Source of the DNA: Chondrosia reniformis
Taxonomy: Eukaryota > Porifera > Demospongiae > Chondrillida > Chondrillidae
Length of the DNA: 64,000 bases
Assembly: GCA_947172415.1 (NCBI GenBank)
Contig: OX359197.1
Location: 310,001-374,000 of the forward strand
Reading direction: 5' to 3'
A model generated the notes under the pieces. The model searched no databases, was not told the DNA's origin, and saw only the letters and a program-made list of their open reading frames with translations. Positions 22,016-32,775 of this stretch are shown here, piece after piece; position 1 is the first letter of the stretch; every line of letters begins with the position of its first letter. A program made the translations under genes and the position numbers.

Positions 22016-25000
22016 ATGGCTGCGCATAATCTTCAGCAAAGTCCTTTTCCTGCTCCTTTTTGGAGCGGCGGACCAGCCCCAGGTAGTTTTTACAACTTTC
22101 CAGACAATAAATCAAGCAGAAATACTTCGGAAATACCATCCAGTAGAACAAGGTTAGTTAGACCTTGAATGTTTATTTGTAGAAGAAAGCTGATTTTCTC
22201 GTATCACTTATAGCTCAATGTTAGCCTTGCTCTTTGCTCCGCTGTTTGATAATTGTCATTATTTTAAGGGAAAGACTGACACGTATTTTAGTTTTAATGC
22301 ATTGCAACTTCGTTTGTAAATATTTATTTTAAAGATTTAAGTGTACTTAGATTGTTAGTCATTTTCTGAGAGTATTAGGAGTCAGAAAATCCTAAATCTT
22401 TTTATGGAGATCATTTAACTTAGCTTTGACTTAATACAGAGCATGTTTTGGACTATAAAAGTTGCTAGCTTCATTATAAGTAGTGATGATTGTCGTATCC
22501 GTTTTCGTTAATGTTCAGGCACCCGATGACTAGTGGAACATCAGTCCTAGGTGTCCAATTTGATGGAGGTGTTGTCATAGCAGCCGACACACTGGGGTCG
22601 TATGGGTCTCTGGCCCGCTTCAGAAGTGTGTCACGTCTGATGAAAGTGAATGATTCTACAGTCATCGGAGCAACTGGTGATTATGCCGACTTTCAGAATG
22701 TCAAGGATGATATTGAAAATATGATGTAAGACTATATTTATCCTCCCTGGAATTACCCCACCCACTCATGTCTTCTGAGGAGTGCAATGAGCTAATGGCT
22801 GGAACTCAAGTTCATTCAATGGGACCAGAATATCTCCTTTGCACTCCTCAAGTGACATGAGCAGGTGGGGTAAGATTCAGAGCTAAATTTTTATATGATA
22901 ATGAAAGTGTTACGGGTGACTGTAGATGTAAGAGTTACCAATTTTTCAAGGCTAATCTGTGTATGGCCATGTTAAACTAGGAATAATGTCAAAGATTGTT
23001 ACTGCAGCCTTTGTAACCATTTCTATAAATCTTCTATTGCTACATACAAGAGTATAATTCTATCTTCACCTCTATAAGTAATAGCCTACGGAAAAGGACT
23101 TTCATTCCGATTCTAATTTTATAATTTAGAATCCAGGACAAGGCTGAGGATGATGGTCACGATGTATCTCCAAAGGCTATATTCTCCTATTTAACAAGAG
23201 TGATGTATTACCAGCGCACCGAGCTTGATCCCTACTGGAACGTCTGGGTAGTGGGAGGATACAAGGATGAGAAGCCGTGAGTTGACACACTAGATTGCTT
23301 GAAGCTTGTGATCGTAACTCCTCCTTTTAAAAGTGTCCAGTTGCTGAACTTTATTGTCTATTGCTGCAGGTTTCTGGGTTATGTTAACATGATTGGAGTA
23401 GCTTATGAATCACCCGCTGTTGCCACGGGATACGGAAGCTACATAGCTCTGGTATGATATTACGAATGTACTTTTATAAAGCCGTATGTGCATATAATCT
23501 CAACAACTATACATTACTTGAAAATACCATTTGTGTTGATCTAGGCCTATGCAGTCACTATTAAAACGGCCATTCAATGTCTACCCCCAGTGCACGACAG
23601 GGTACAGATCACCAGTTTAGTGATTTTGATGGTGACAGATTATGACTCACATAACCACTTGTGGGCAATCACACAGGGCAAATATCTAGTGTCTACCATC
23701 AGCAGGGGGCGGGGGCATTTGCCCCTCCCCCCTAGGATTGATTTAGCCCCCCCTAGACTTTTGGGAGCCCCCTAGACGGCTTTGACATCCTCATACCATT
23801 GCCCTAGAACATTTTCATTTTGCCCCTTCTGGTCCCAAGTTCTACCCTCAGATATGATCATGATCATGCAACTACGTACGTATACTTAACTCTATAGGGG
23901 CTATAGGACTACGTATATAGCTATAGTATTATATACTTAGCTCTATATGGGCTATAGGACTATATAGCTATAGTATTAAGAGTGAGAGTTTCATACATTC
24001 AAGATATAGAATTATTCTGATCCAAATCCTGTTTACCTGAGTTAAAGTTCTGATGGATGTCCTCCACCTTCCATCACTTGAAGACTGTCTTCATGTAGCC
24101 ACTGTTGAGAGACGCTTATGAAAAAGCAACCAGTAGAGGAAGATTGATGACTAAGGATGAAGCAAAAGAGATCATCCTTCGATCACTGAAGGTAACTATT
24201 TAATTATGTTAATTGAGAGAACATTATACAATGAAATTGTGTTTTTGATCGTCCAACAATATTGTTTATTTGTCTTCAACATTAATATTGTTGATGTATG
24301 TTAACAAATGAATTTTTAGCTTGTAAGTTTTTTGTCGATTTCCATTTCCCAAGCTGGTTCAAATTTACAACCCTTCATAGTAATTGGGGATGTTTCATTT
24401 GTTGTTTAATGTTTAAGTTGATCCTGTCAATTGTAAACTTATCATTTTTGTGTTTTCTCAGGTGCTCTATTATCGAGAATGTCGTACAATTAACAAGTTT
24501 GAATTAGCCACTGTGACTGAGGATGGAGTTGACGTTGAAGGTCCATTCTCTGTGGAAACCAATTGGGAAATTGCTAAATATGTCAAGTACGTATGTCTTC
24601 ATGCACCTCAAATATTGTATTTGTCATGTGAAAATGTTGCAACTGAGCAAATGACACTTTGCTAACTTTTGTATTTATTTTTATTGATATTTACGTATTT
24701 ATCTTACAGCCCCTTACATTGTTTTCATTTGCCGATTCAGTTGTATGGCTTCATGTTACGGAAAGAAATATATACTATATGTATAATACGAAACTATTAT
24801 AATATTTAATTTATACGTCGTTACATCGTTTTTGCAAATGGCGGCATTCAGGAAGCTTTAGTTAATGAAGCTTTTCTATCAAACACTTAAGTGTCCTCAA
24901 TCTATTGTGAATATATAGTTATTCTGTAAAGTAGATGTGTGATACGTGAATACTGAGATTATAAGCTCTACGTGAATATTTATTGTTTATTGACTAAATC

Positions 25001-25110
25001 AACGTTTGAATAATTTATTACATGAAATCTATTTTTAGTCTCAGGTAAGTATTATTTTTTATTTATTCTACAGAGGTTACGATGGCACTCAAGCAGCAAA
25101 GATAGCATAG
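22016..25110 (+). CDS. PSMB4: Proteasome subunit beta type-4 (beta-7 of the 20S core)
   Basis: Seven exons join in phase to 275 aa (human 264): 22016-22152, 22519-22725, 23130-23276, 23370-23451, 24099-24191, 24462-24586 and 25074-25110. The mature region starts near [17 protein letters not shown] and continues with [63 protein letters not shown] and [18 protein letters not shown], all diagnostic of PSMB4. As in the family, there is no catalytic N-terminal Thr, so this is a structural beta subunit of the 20S proteasome in cytosol and nucleus. An N-terminal propeptide of about 46 residues, rich in Pro, Ser and Asn, precedes the core. Introns carry a palindromic element (22752-22872) and a G-rich dispersed repeat (23697-23853). 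Confidence 0.96.
22752..22872. mobile_element. Palindromic MITE-like element in PSMB4 intron 2
   Basis: Arms of about 35 bp, starting ttaccccacccactcatgtc and mirrored by gacatgagcaggtggggtaa, flank a short interior. A related partial copy starts at 51410. Non-coding. Confidence 0.65.
23697..23853. repeat. Dispersed G-run repeat, copy 2 (opposite orientation to 1436-1615)
   Basis: Shares gacatcctcataccattgcc and attttgccccttctggtccc with the reverse complement of the copy at 1436-1615. Lies in a PSMB4 intron. Confidence 0.6.
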
Positions 25111-25442
25111 CAATTATTAACTTGTAACTTCTTGTTTGTAGTGCCTGTTTGTTGATTGATTGGTAATACACTTGAATATGAATACTTAATAAAAGAATAG
25201 TTTCTGAATTCCCTCATGCAGAACTAATTTATTTAGCATTGAGCGCATTTGTAATTTTATGCATATTGGAAAAATTTATTACCAGTGGAATATTTTAAAT
25301 TGCATGTGATACAGATAATCGGGTTAACCACAACTTCAGAGCAATTAATGTAGATGTATGGTAACATCTAAAGATCTGTTCAGTTAATCTTTAATTAATA
25401 ATTTGAATGTAAATGAGTGTGTATATTAAACTACTCCTCTTA
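25111..25442. other. Intergenic between convergent PSMB4 and array gene A
   Basis: About 330 bp holding the 3' UTRs of the convergent PSMB4 and the first array gene. An aataaa signal for PSMB4 is seen near 25188. No other feature was recognised. Confidence 0.5.
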
Positions 25443-26519
25443 TTAGTAGACAAAAATCTCCAAACTCTCTGTTGCAGTATTGTCAATTACTGAAATACCA
25501 CACCAGCGTACTTCTATATCATGACTGGTAGGACTGTCCAGTGTTACATTAAACCATGGTCTTCCATCATCGGGACAACAGTTGCTACCTTTGTAACAAT
25601 TACCTTGCCACATTTTGTAGCCAGTGTACCACCGATTTCGAGGTTCCTTTTTTGTGGCTGATTCACAGAAATAGTTATTTCCAACAAAACTGGGAGAAGC
25701 AGTTCCACCTGGAGCACAGGGACAGTTACAAGCATTAAATTCAGCATATTTATAACCACTAGCATAAGTCCAGACATGAGCACGACTATTAGAAGGACCT
25801 CTTGTTATTGTGACACCAGATACATAGAGACTGTTGATTGAAGGATTATTACGACCCCAGTAAAATGCACAAGTATACCCTCCGCTGTGAGCATACCCCA
25901 CTGCTCTACCACAAATATTACTGTACTCTACTCCATGAGATGGATAATATACAGAATCACATGATTGTCTGGAAAGAGTGCTGCTATGTCTGCCACACAT
26001 AGTTTTACCATTGACCTCATACTTAGTAAGGCTACTGGGACAGGTATCTGATACACTGGTATCCAGATAGGCTATACGCATAACTCCTCTCACTCCACAT
26101 GCTGTGGTATCCATATCACAGTAGACTTGTTGAGGAGATGATTTAGTGGAGATCCAATAGAGACCAGAAGGACAAAGGTTATTGTTCTTGTAGACATCAT
26201 GGCAAGAAGAAGCAGGCTGTTCTGGAGTGGAGCCAATACAAGGAGAGCTTGATGGAGAAGGACTTGGTGAAGGTACGTAGTAGGTAGTGGTCCCTATGGG
26301 AATTTCTGTAGTTATATAAACTGTTTCAGTGACTGTAGTAGTAGGCTGGCTCTGATTGGATATAATGGGAGGACCAGGAGGACTAGGTGGACCAGGGGGA
26401 CCAGGGGGACCAGGAAAACCAGGAGGACCACGGGTGAGACGATTGCAGTACGGTGAATTCCCTTCATAAAAATAAGCATTGACATAAGCAGTCAATACTA
26501 GTAGATACAGCAGGAACAT
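25443..26519 (-). CDS. Array gene A: secreted collagen-like / fibrinogen-motif protein
   Basis: Single exon, 358 aa. A signal peptide [15 protein letters not shown] is followed by a short acidic segment, seven collagen-type triplets (about residues 32-52, one GFP), and a [13 protein letters not shown] plus Pro/Ser linker. Next comes a motif like the start of fibrinogen C-terminal domains ([20 protein letters not shown], then QQVYCDMDT). The C-terminal domain of about 220 residues contains [72 protein letters not shown] and IEVRWCG, and ends SLEIFVY. That domain resembles a family I know from sponge and cnidarian proteins of uncertain function. Potential N-glycosylation sites (NLT-type) are common in the paralogues. 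Secretion is well supported; ligand and role are unknown. Confidence 0.85.
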   Translation of the reverse strand: MFLLYLLVLTAYVNAYFYEGNSPYCNRLTRGPPGFPGPPGPPGPPSPPGPPIISNQSQPTTTVTETVYITTEIPIGTTTYYVPSPSPSPSSSPCIGSTPEQPASSCHDVYKNNNLCPSGLYWISTKSSPQQVYCDMDTTACGVRGVMRIAYLDTSVSDTCPSSLTKYEVNGKTMCGRHSSTLSRQSCDSVYYPSHGVEYSNICGRAVGYAHSGGYTCAFYWGRNNPSINSLYVSGVTITRGPSNSRAHVWTYASGYKYAEFNACNCPCAPGGTASPSFVGNNYFCESATKKEPRNRWYTGYKMWQGNCYKGSNCCPDDGRPWFNVTLDSPTSHDIEVRWCGISVIDNTATESLEIFVY

Positions 26520-26587
26520 CTTGCAGATACAGAAAGAACTTGACTGATATCTCAGATTGTTTTAGTCACTTCAGGAACAACTAATAT

Positions 26588-26640
26588 TCTGATTTACTGA
26601 ATGTGAATGACATGCAGTGGATGGTCTGAGTATTTATATA
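26588..26640 (-). promoter_or_regulatory. Conserved upstream block with TATA box, gene A
   Basis: On the coding strand a TATAAATA-type box (26631-26640 in plus coordinates) lies about 115 bp before the ATG. It is followed by a block equivalent to plus-strand tttactgaatgtgaatga and gtggatggtctgag, shared with genes B, C, E, F, H and J. Confidence 0.7.
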
Positions 26641-26988
26641 TATATATATACTGCTACTATACGGAAGTATATCCATATATTATATATATACAGTGCAAGT
26701 TACAATATATATATAGGACTATTAAAACTGTAGAGTTATGTAGTGGGAAGTTAGATCCTGTTTCTACAAGATGACACAAATATTTATACATTGATCATGA
26801 TCAAGTTAAATTATTAATATTGCAAATTATGAATTATATAGGAGTTCCATCAAATCTGCTATATATGGTTACTAACTGAAACCCTTAAGGACTGGTTCTT
26901 TGTGTCCTGCAAATTAAAGTGCTTTTAATTCATTACATGATATTGTTGTATATATAGCTAGCATGCCTGTATATATATATTATATATA

Positions 26989-27620
26989 GTGATACAACTA
27001 ATAGCATTTAGTTTAATTACATGGTACAGCCATGTACACTTTCCTGTGGATCATGTATAGCAATAAGTATTATATATTGATTTATGTCTGGACCATGCAC
27101 ATTTAGGAAAGTGGAAAGGCCGCGTGTTCTTATGTTACTATGTAAATATAAATTTATACATAGATGTATAGTAATATATATAGTGATACAACTAATAGCA
27201 TTTGGTTACATGGTACGGCCATGTACGGATCATGTATTGCAATAAGTATTATATATTGATTTATGTCTGGATCATGCACATTTAGGAAAGTGGAAAGGCC
27301 GCGTATTCTTATGTTACTATATAAATATAAATTTATACATAGATGTATAGTAATTTATATAGTGATACAACTAATAGCATTTGGTTACATGGTACGGCCA
27401 TGTACGGATCATGTATTGCAATAAGTATTATATATTGATTTATGTCTGGATCATGTACATTTAGGAAAGTGGAAAGGCCGCGTGTTCTTATGTTACTATA
27501 TAAATATAAATTTATACATAGATGTATAGTAATTTATATAGTTTTTGATGTATGGATCACATTAAGAAAGAGTAGGATAATTGGCTGCACACAAGGACAT
27601 GAAAGGCTGTCAGTGAAGCC
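26989..27620. repeat. ~180-bp tandem repeat between genes A and B
   Basis: Three copies of a unit with gtgatacaactaatagcatt, ttgatttatgtctggatcat, aggaaagtggaaaggccgcg and aaatttatacatagatgtat. Further copies occur at 41630-41830 and 42100-42260, in the matching interval between genes E and F. Confidence 0.85.
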
Positions 27621-27989
27621 TTAATGTAATGATGTAATAAGAGTGCAAGTTATAAAATGTTCTATATAATTAACTCAGTAGCCATGAAGTCAAACTTTAT
27701 TGTTTGAATTTGAATTCCCATGTAAAATACATGCATATAATAATACGGTACATGCATTATATAATGCCACTCAAGTATCAAAGATAGCTGTAGCATAACA
27801 AGTATTGTATATATATAATTGTAACTTTTATTTGTTGTGGATGTTTTTTGGTATATAGTACATGGTGAGATACCATATATACAAATATACATAGAGCCAG
27901 TGCGTGTATATATAATTGGTGTACCCTTTGGACCAATGGAAGGCATGCAGTTACAATATTATTTAATATGTGTATACGTATATATATAT

Positions 27990-28060
27990 ATGCATGACTG
28001 CTCTGCCACAAACATTACCTGTATATATATACTCTATGCCACGAGATGAGTAGTATATAT
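27990..28060 (-). pseudogene. Relic fragment of an array gene
   Basis: The plus-strand text ctgctctgccacaaacatta and the following tgccacgagatgagtagta match the reverse complement of the CGRAVGY region of intact array genes. No coding frame remains. The same relic at 42700-42730 forms the end of gene F. Confidence 0.6.
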
Positions 28061-28099
28061 ATGCCATTACTGGGGCAACGCTGAGGTGTTGAAGTCCAT

Positions 28100-28275
28100 A
28101 ACTAGGGTATAACTACAATAAGAGGCCCACTCCAGGGTAAAACTGCAATAAGAGGCCCACTCCAGGGTATTACTACAATAAGAGGCCCACTCCGAGGTAT
28201 TACTACAATAAGAGGCCCACTCCGAGGTATAACTACAATAAGAGGCCCACTCCAGGGTAAAACTGCAATAGGATG
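28100..28275. repeat. 30-bp minisatellite
   Basis: About six copies of a unit with aactacaataagaggcccac followed by tccagggtat or tccgaggtat, between genes A and B. It is absent from the equivalent E-F interval, which has a deletion there. Confidence 0.9.
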
Positions 28276-28746
28276 TCTAGGCTCTTATATCTGCCAATTA
28301 TGGAAAGGTGTTAATTGAATTTATACAATAACAATGAAAAAACGAGACCCGAGGGCGTGTAGGCCGTAGTATATCTATTACATATAGTTCTTTATATCTA
28401 TCAAATAGAAAGATAGCTAGACTTGGTGTCAGCATTCACAGACACCTATATTAAGTATGTCCAATGAGATTTAGCAATGTGATTTATGCTCATATACGTA
28501 TATACGTACTTTAAATTCATATACCGATCGAGATTATATGTACATTTATATATAGAGCATGCGCATCTCAAGGTTAATCATTGTAACAACTCTTAATTAA
28601 TGATGTGATCAACAGGCTAAGCGGATTCATTAATTTTATGATAAAGATCATACACTGCAGCTTTGCATATAATATGGTTTCATCTAAATGATTCCGTTCT
28701 ACAGTTTTTCTAGCTATCTCAAAATTATCTCTGTTAGTAGTATTAA

Positions 28747-29817
28747 CTAGTAGACATAAATGTCCAATGTTTCCAGACCTATGTTGTCAATCCTGTTACT
28801 CGATCGTATAACTCCACACCAGCGTACTTCTATACCTTGATTGGTAGGACTGTCCAGTGTTACATTAAACCATGGTCTTCCATCGTCAGGACAACAGTTG
28901 CTATCTTCATAACAATTGCCTTGCCACATTGTGTAGTTGGTGTACCACTCACCAAGAAGGGCGGGAGAATACTTTGTGGCTGATTCACAGAAGTAATTGT
29001 TTCCAACAAAGGAAGGAGGCTGTTGTCCTCCTGGAGCACAAGGACAGTTGCCACCATTACTTGTGGTTTCTTGATAACCACTAGCGTAAGTCCAGACATG
29101 GGTACGATTATTAGGAGGACCTCTTGTTATTTCAAGACCAGATACATATATATCATTAATGGATTCAGTTGTTGCTGCAAATGCAATTGTATCACCTCCG
29201 CTGTGAGCATACCCCACTGCTCTACCACAAATGTGACTGTACTCTACACCTTCTGATGGATAATATACAGAATTACATGATTGAGTGGAAAGAGTGCTGT
29301 TATGTCTGCCACACATAGTTGTACCATTGACCTCATACTTAGTAAGATTACTGGGACAGTTATCTGATACACTGGTATTCAGATAGGCTATACGCATGAC
29401 TCCTCTCACTCCACATGCTGTGGTATCCATATCACAGTAGATTAGTTGAAGAGATGATTTAGTGGAGATCCAATAGAGACCAGAAGGACAAAAGTTATTG
29501 TTCAGGTAGACATCACGGCAGGAAGAAGCAGGCTGTTCTGGAGTGGAGCCAATGCAAGGAGAACTTGATGGATAAGGACTTGGTGAAGGTATGTAGTAAG
29601 TGGTCTCAATGGGAGTTTCTGTAGTTATATAAACTGTTTCAGTGACTGTAGTAGTAGGTTGGCACTGATTGGATGAACCGGGTGGACCAGGAGGACCAGG
29701 TGGACCAGGAGGACCAGGGATGATGCACAGTGATTGATAGTTGCAGTACGTTGAATTCACTTCATTCAAATGAGCATTGACATAAGCAGTCAATACTAGT
29801 AGATACAGCAGGAACAT
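28747..29817 (-). CDS. Array gene B: secreted collagen-like / fibrinogen-motif protein
   Basis: Single exon, 356 aa from the ATG at 29815-29817. An in-frame ATG 36 bases upstream would place twelve polar or mixed residues before the signal peptide and is disfavoured, because all paralogues start at MFLL. Layout as in gene A, with a four-triplet collagen run after SLCIIP, the [11 protein letters not shown] linker, the fibrinogen-like motif ([20 protein letters not shown]) and the Cys-rich domain. Variable parts are [39 protein letters not shown] and [21 protein letters not shown]. It is closest to gene F over the whole coding region. The promoter block matches that of gene A. Confidence 0.85.
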   Translation of the reverse strand: MFLLYLLVLTAYVNAHLNEVNSTYCNYQSLCIIPGPPGPPGPPGPPGSSNQCQPTTTVTETVYITTETPIETTYYIPSPSPYPSSSPCIGSTPEQPASSCRDVYLNNNFCPSGLYWISTKSSLQLIYCDMDTTACGVRGVMRIAYLNTSVSDNCPSNLTKYEVNGTTMCGRHNSTLSTQSCNSVYYPSEGVEYSHICGRAVGYAHSGGDTIAFAATTESINDIYVSGLEITRGPPNNRTHVWTYASGYQETTSNGGNCPCAPGGQQPPSFVGNNYFCESATKYSPALLGEWYTNYTMWQGNCYEDSNCCPDDGRPWFNVTLDSPTNQGIEVRWCGVIRSSNRIDNIGLETLDIYVY

Positions 29818-29884
29818 CTTGCAGATACAGAAGGAACTTGACTGATATCTCAAATTGTTTTAGTCACTTCAGTAACAATTAATA

Positions 29885-29936
29885 GTCTGATTTACTGAAT
29901 GTGAATGACGGTGGATGATCTGAGTATTTATATATA
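29885..29936 (-). promoter_or_regulatory. Conserved upstream block with TATA box, gene B
   Basis: Plus-strand tctgatttactgaatgtgaa and tgagtatttatata, about 110 bp upstream of the ATG. The acatgca insertion present in gene A is missing, as in E and J. Confidence 0.7.
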
Positions 29937-30157
29937 CTGCTTATAGACATTTAGTACAGCACTATAGAAATATATTAACAGCATGTAGAGTTATGTAGAG
30001 GGTAGTATCCTATTTTGTATTTGACTTGCAAACAAATGTAGGCAAATCAGTTGGAAAAGGGTCAGACATGTACTTGTGGAAGTTTAGGTAGGTAGTCACA
30101 TGATATATATATATATATATATGACTCATATTTATACACTGATCAAGTTATATTTTT

Positions 30158-30460
30158 ATTATAACCACTAGCTTATAAGTCTGGACAGGAGTACAATCAT
30201 TAGAATGATCTCTTGTTATATTGTGACACCAGATACATATACGACCATTAATGGAGTTGGTATGCCCGTTCCAAGTTACGGTCCGAACAAATGTACATAT
30301 ATATTTCCTCCATATTCCATAATGAGCACGAGTCCAACTGCTCTACCACAAATGTGACTGCACTCTACACCATGAGATGGGTAAGTTACTGAATCACATA
30401 GTTCGTGGCAATAGTGCCCCGCCACCTATCTCATACTTGGTAAGGCTACTGGGATATATA
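30158..30460 (-). pseudogene. Decayed array gene fragment between B and C
   Basis: About 300 bp matching the middle of array genes in reverse complement (ASG, VTITRG, VSG, CGRAVGY and MCGR regions), with several indels and stops and no start or end. Plus-strand landmarks are ctgctctaccacaaatgtga and ctcatacttggtaaggctac. Confidence 0.75.
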
Positions 30461-30888
30461 TACTCCAGCCTCTTATGAAATTTTATTAGTATATGAAGTG
30501 ATTTCTGAAACTTACATGGTATGGAGGTATGTGCATGCAAGCTCCACGAGGTTTTCAACTCAAATCAGTTGTTTCAAGTCATCTCTCATCCTTCAAATTA
30601 TAACTGCTTATAAATTGAATACAGCAGAACTTCCTAACTATATAGAGTTTGGTTCTATATAATAATATATGTGTGATCAAACTGGCTACATGTGACAAGT
30701 AGAAGTAGTGGACGGTGCAAGTGAGGATTATTCATATGGGAGTTCTCCCAAAACACTGAGGTGAACGGTGGTTCTGTAAACTGTAAGTTAAATGGATGAT
30801 ATGTGCATATATGCGTATACATTGTGACAAATGTATAAAGTATATATTGTACACATATAAGTGGTTACATGTTACAGTATCAGATCAG

Positions 30889-32001
30889 TTAGTAGGTAAA
30901 TAGTTCCAAAAGTTCCAAGCCTATAATGTCATTTTCAGGTGGATATCCACACCAGCGTACTTCTATGTCTTGAGTAGTAGGATTGTCCTGTGCTACATTA
31001 AACCATGGTCTTCCATCGTCAGAACAACAGTCACTACCTTCATTGCAATATTCATCATTTCCATGCCATACATTAGCATTGGTGCGCCACTGATACTCGT
31101 TTGAGTACGGAGCTGACTCACAGAAAAAGTTATTACCAACAAAGTCTGGAGAATCATATCCATCACCACAGGGACATCCACAACTACTACCTCCAGGTCT
31201 ACCAGAAGCATACGTCCAAACGTGTGAGCGATTGTTTACCAGGCCTCTTGATATTAAGATCCCAGCGGTATAGAGAGAGTCTATTGAGTCACCTGCATAT
31301 ATATGGCTAGCTGTCTTCCACCAAAATGCACATGTATTTCTTCCACTGTGTGTATATCCTACCACTCTGCCACAAACATTACTGTACTCCACACCTTGAG
31401 ATGGATAGGTTACAGAATCACATGGTAGAGTAGTCGTGGAACTAGTATCATGTCTGCCACACATAGTTGTACCATTGACCTCATATTTAGTAAGATTACT
31501 GGGACAGGTATCTGATACACTGGTATCCAGATAGGCTATACGCATGACTCCTCTCACTCCACATGCTGTGGTATCCATATCACAGTAGACTTGTTGAGGA
31601 GATGATTTAGTGGAGATCCAATAGAGACCAGAAGGACAAAGGTTATTGTTTTTGTAGATATCACGGCAGGAAGAAGCAGGCTGTTCTGGAGTGGAGCCAA
31701 TACAAGGAGAACTTGATGGAGAAGGACTTGGTGAAGGTACGCAGTAAGTAGTGGTTTCTACTGACGTTTCTGTTATATAAACTGTTTCAGTAACTGTAGT
31801 AGTAGGTTGGCTCTGATTGGATGAACCAGGAGGACCAGGGGGACCAGGTGGACCAGGGGGACCAGGTGGACTAGGTGGACCAGGGGGACCAGGAGGACCA
31901 GGGATGATACACAGTGATTGAAAATTGCAGTACGTTGAATTCACTTCATTCAAATGAGCATTGACATAAGCAGTCAATACTAGTAGATGCAGCAGGAACA
32001 T
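30889..32001 (-). CDS. Array gene C: divergent collagen-like / fibrinogen-motif protein
   Basis: Single exon, 370 aa. Signal peptide [15 protein letters not shown], about nine collagen-type triplets including GPPSPP, a shortened [12 protein letters not shown] linker, then the fibrinogen-like motif. This is the most diverged intact copy in the C-terminal half. CGRHDTSSTTTLPCDSV replaces the usual segment, NTCAFWWKTASHIYAGDSID is unique, and RPGGSSCGCPCGDGYDSPDF replaces the CNCPCAPGG region. The [12 protein letters not shown] segment reads NANVWHGNDEYCNEG. It ends IGLELLELFTY. The first 170 residues remain nearly identical to its neighbours, so divergence is concentrated in the putative binding half. 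Confidence 0.85.
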   Translation of the reverse strand: MFLLHLLVLTAYVNAHLNEVNSTYCNFQSLCIIPGPPGPPGPPSPPGPPGPPGPPGPPGSSNQSQPTTTVTETVYITETSVETTTYCVPSPSPSPSSSPCIGSTPEQPASSCRDIYKNNNLCPSGLYWISTKSSPQQVYCDMDTTACGVRGVMRIAYLDTSVSDTCPSNLTKYEVNGTTMCGRHDTSSTTTLPCDSVTYPSQGVEYSNVCGRVVGYTHSGRNTCAFWWKTASHIYAGDSIDSLYTAGILISRGLVNNRSHVWTYASGRPGGSSCGCPCGDGYDSPDFVGNNFFCESAPYSNEYQWRTNANVWHGNDEYCNEGSDCCSDDGRPWFNVAQDNPTTQDIEVRWCGYPPENDIIGLELLELFTY

Positions 32002-32069
32002 CTTGCAGATTCAGAAGGAACTTGACTGATATCTCAGATTGTTTTAGTCACTTCAGGAACAACTAATAG

Positions 32070-32124
32070 TCTGATTTACTGAATGTGAATGACATGCAGT
32101 GGATGATCTGAGTATTTATATATA
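32070..32124 (-). promoter_or_regulatory. Conserved upstream block with TATA box, gene C
   Basis: Plus-strand ctgatttactgaatgtgaat, gcagtggatgatctgag and tatttatatata, about 115 bp upstream of the ATG. Confidence 0.7.
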
Positions 32125-32775
32125 CTGCTCATAGATAACTAATGTACAGAAGTATATATATATGGGACTATTATAACTGTATAGATTTAGCTATATACGA
32201 GGGGGAAGTTAGTATCGTGTGGCTAACTACCTAAACTTCCACAAGTGCATGTCTGACCCTTTTTCAACTGAGTTCCCTATATGTTTGGAAGTCTATAGCT
32301 ATAGGATACTAACTTCCCACTACATAACTCTACAGTATTAATAGTCCTATATATATATATATATATGGATATACTTCCGTACATTAGTATAGTAGCAGTA
32401 TATTTAAATACCCAGACCATAAATCTATAGGACGAGATGATACATTCCCCAGGTTAATATTAAATAATGGTTAAATAATGCACACAACGGATTTTACATT
32501 CCATTAAGGCTTGAGCCTTTCCAAGGCTTAAGGCTTTCATGCCCTTGCCTATATACATCAAATCTGCTATGGTTAATAAGTGAGACCTGGCTCTTTGTAC
32601 CTTGTGTGTGTAGTGCATTTTGTGCTATAGTATTCATATATATTCATGACAACTAATGGCATTAATTAAATATCTTTAGCTACATGGTGCAATGGTCTAT
32701 GGGTTGCATGCATGCAGTCAAACTTAATAATTAATGATTTGATACATTCACACACGTGTATAGCTACATTAGTTA

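Noticed and set aside
29815-29853. Upstream ATG of gene B as the true start
   Set aside because: It would add twelve residues before the signal peptide, and all paralogues begin at the MFLL methionine.
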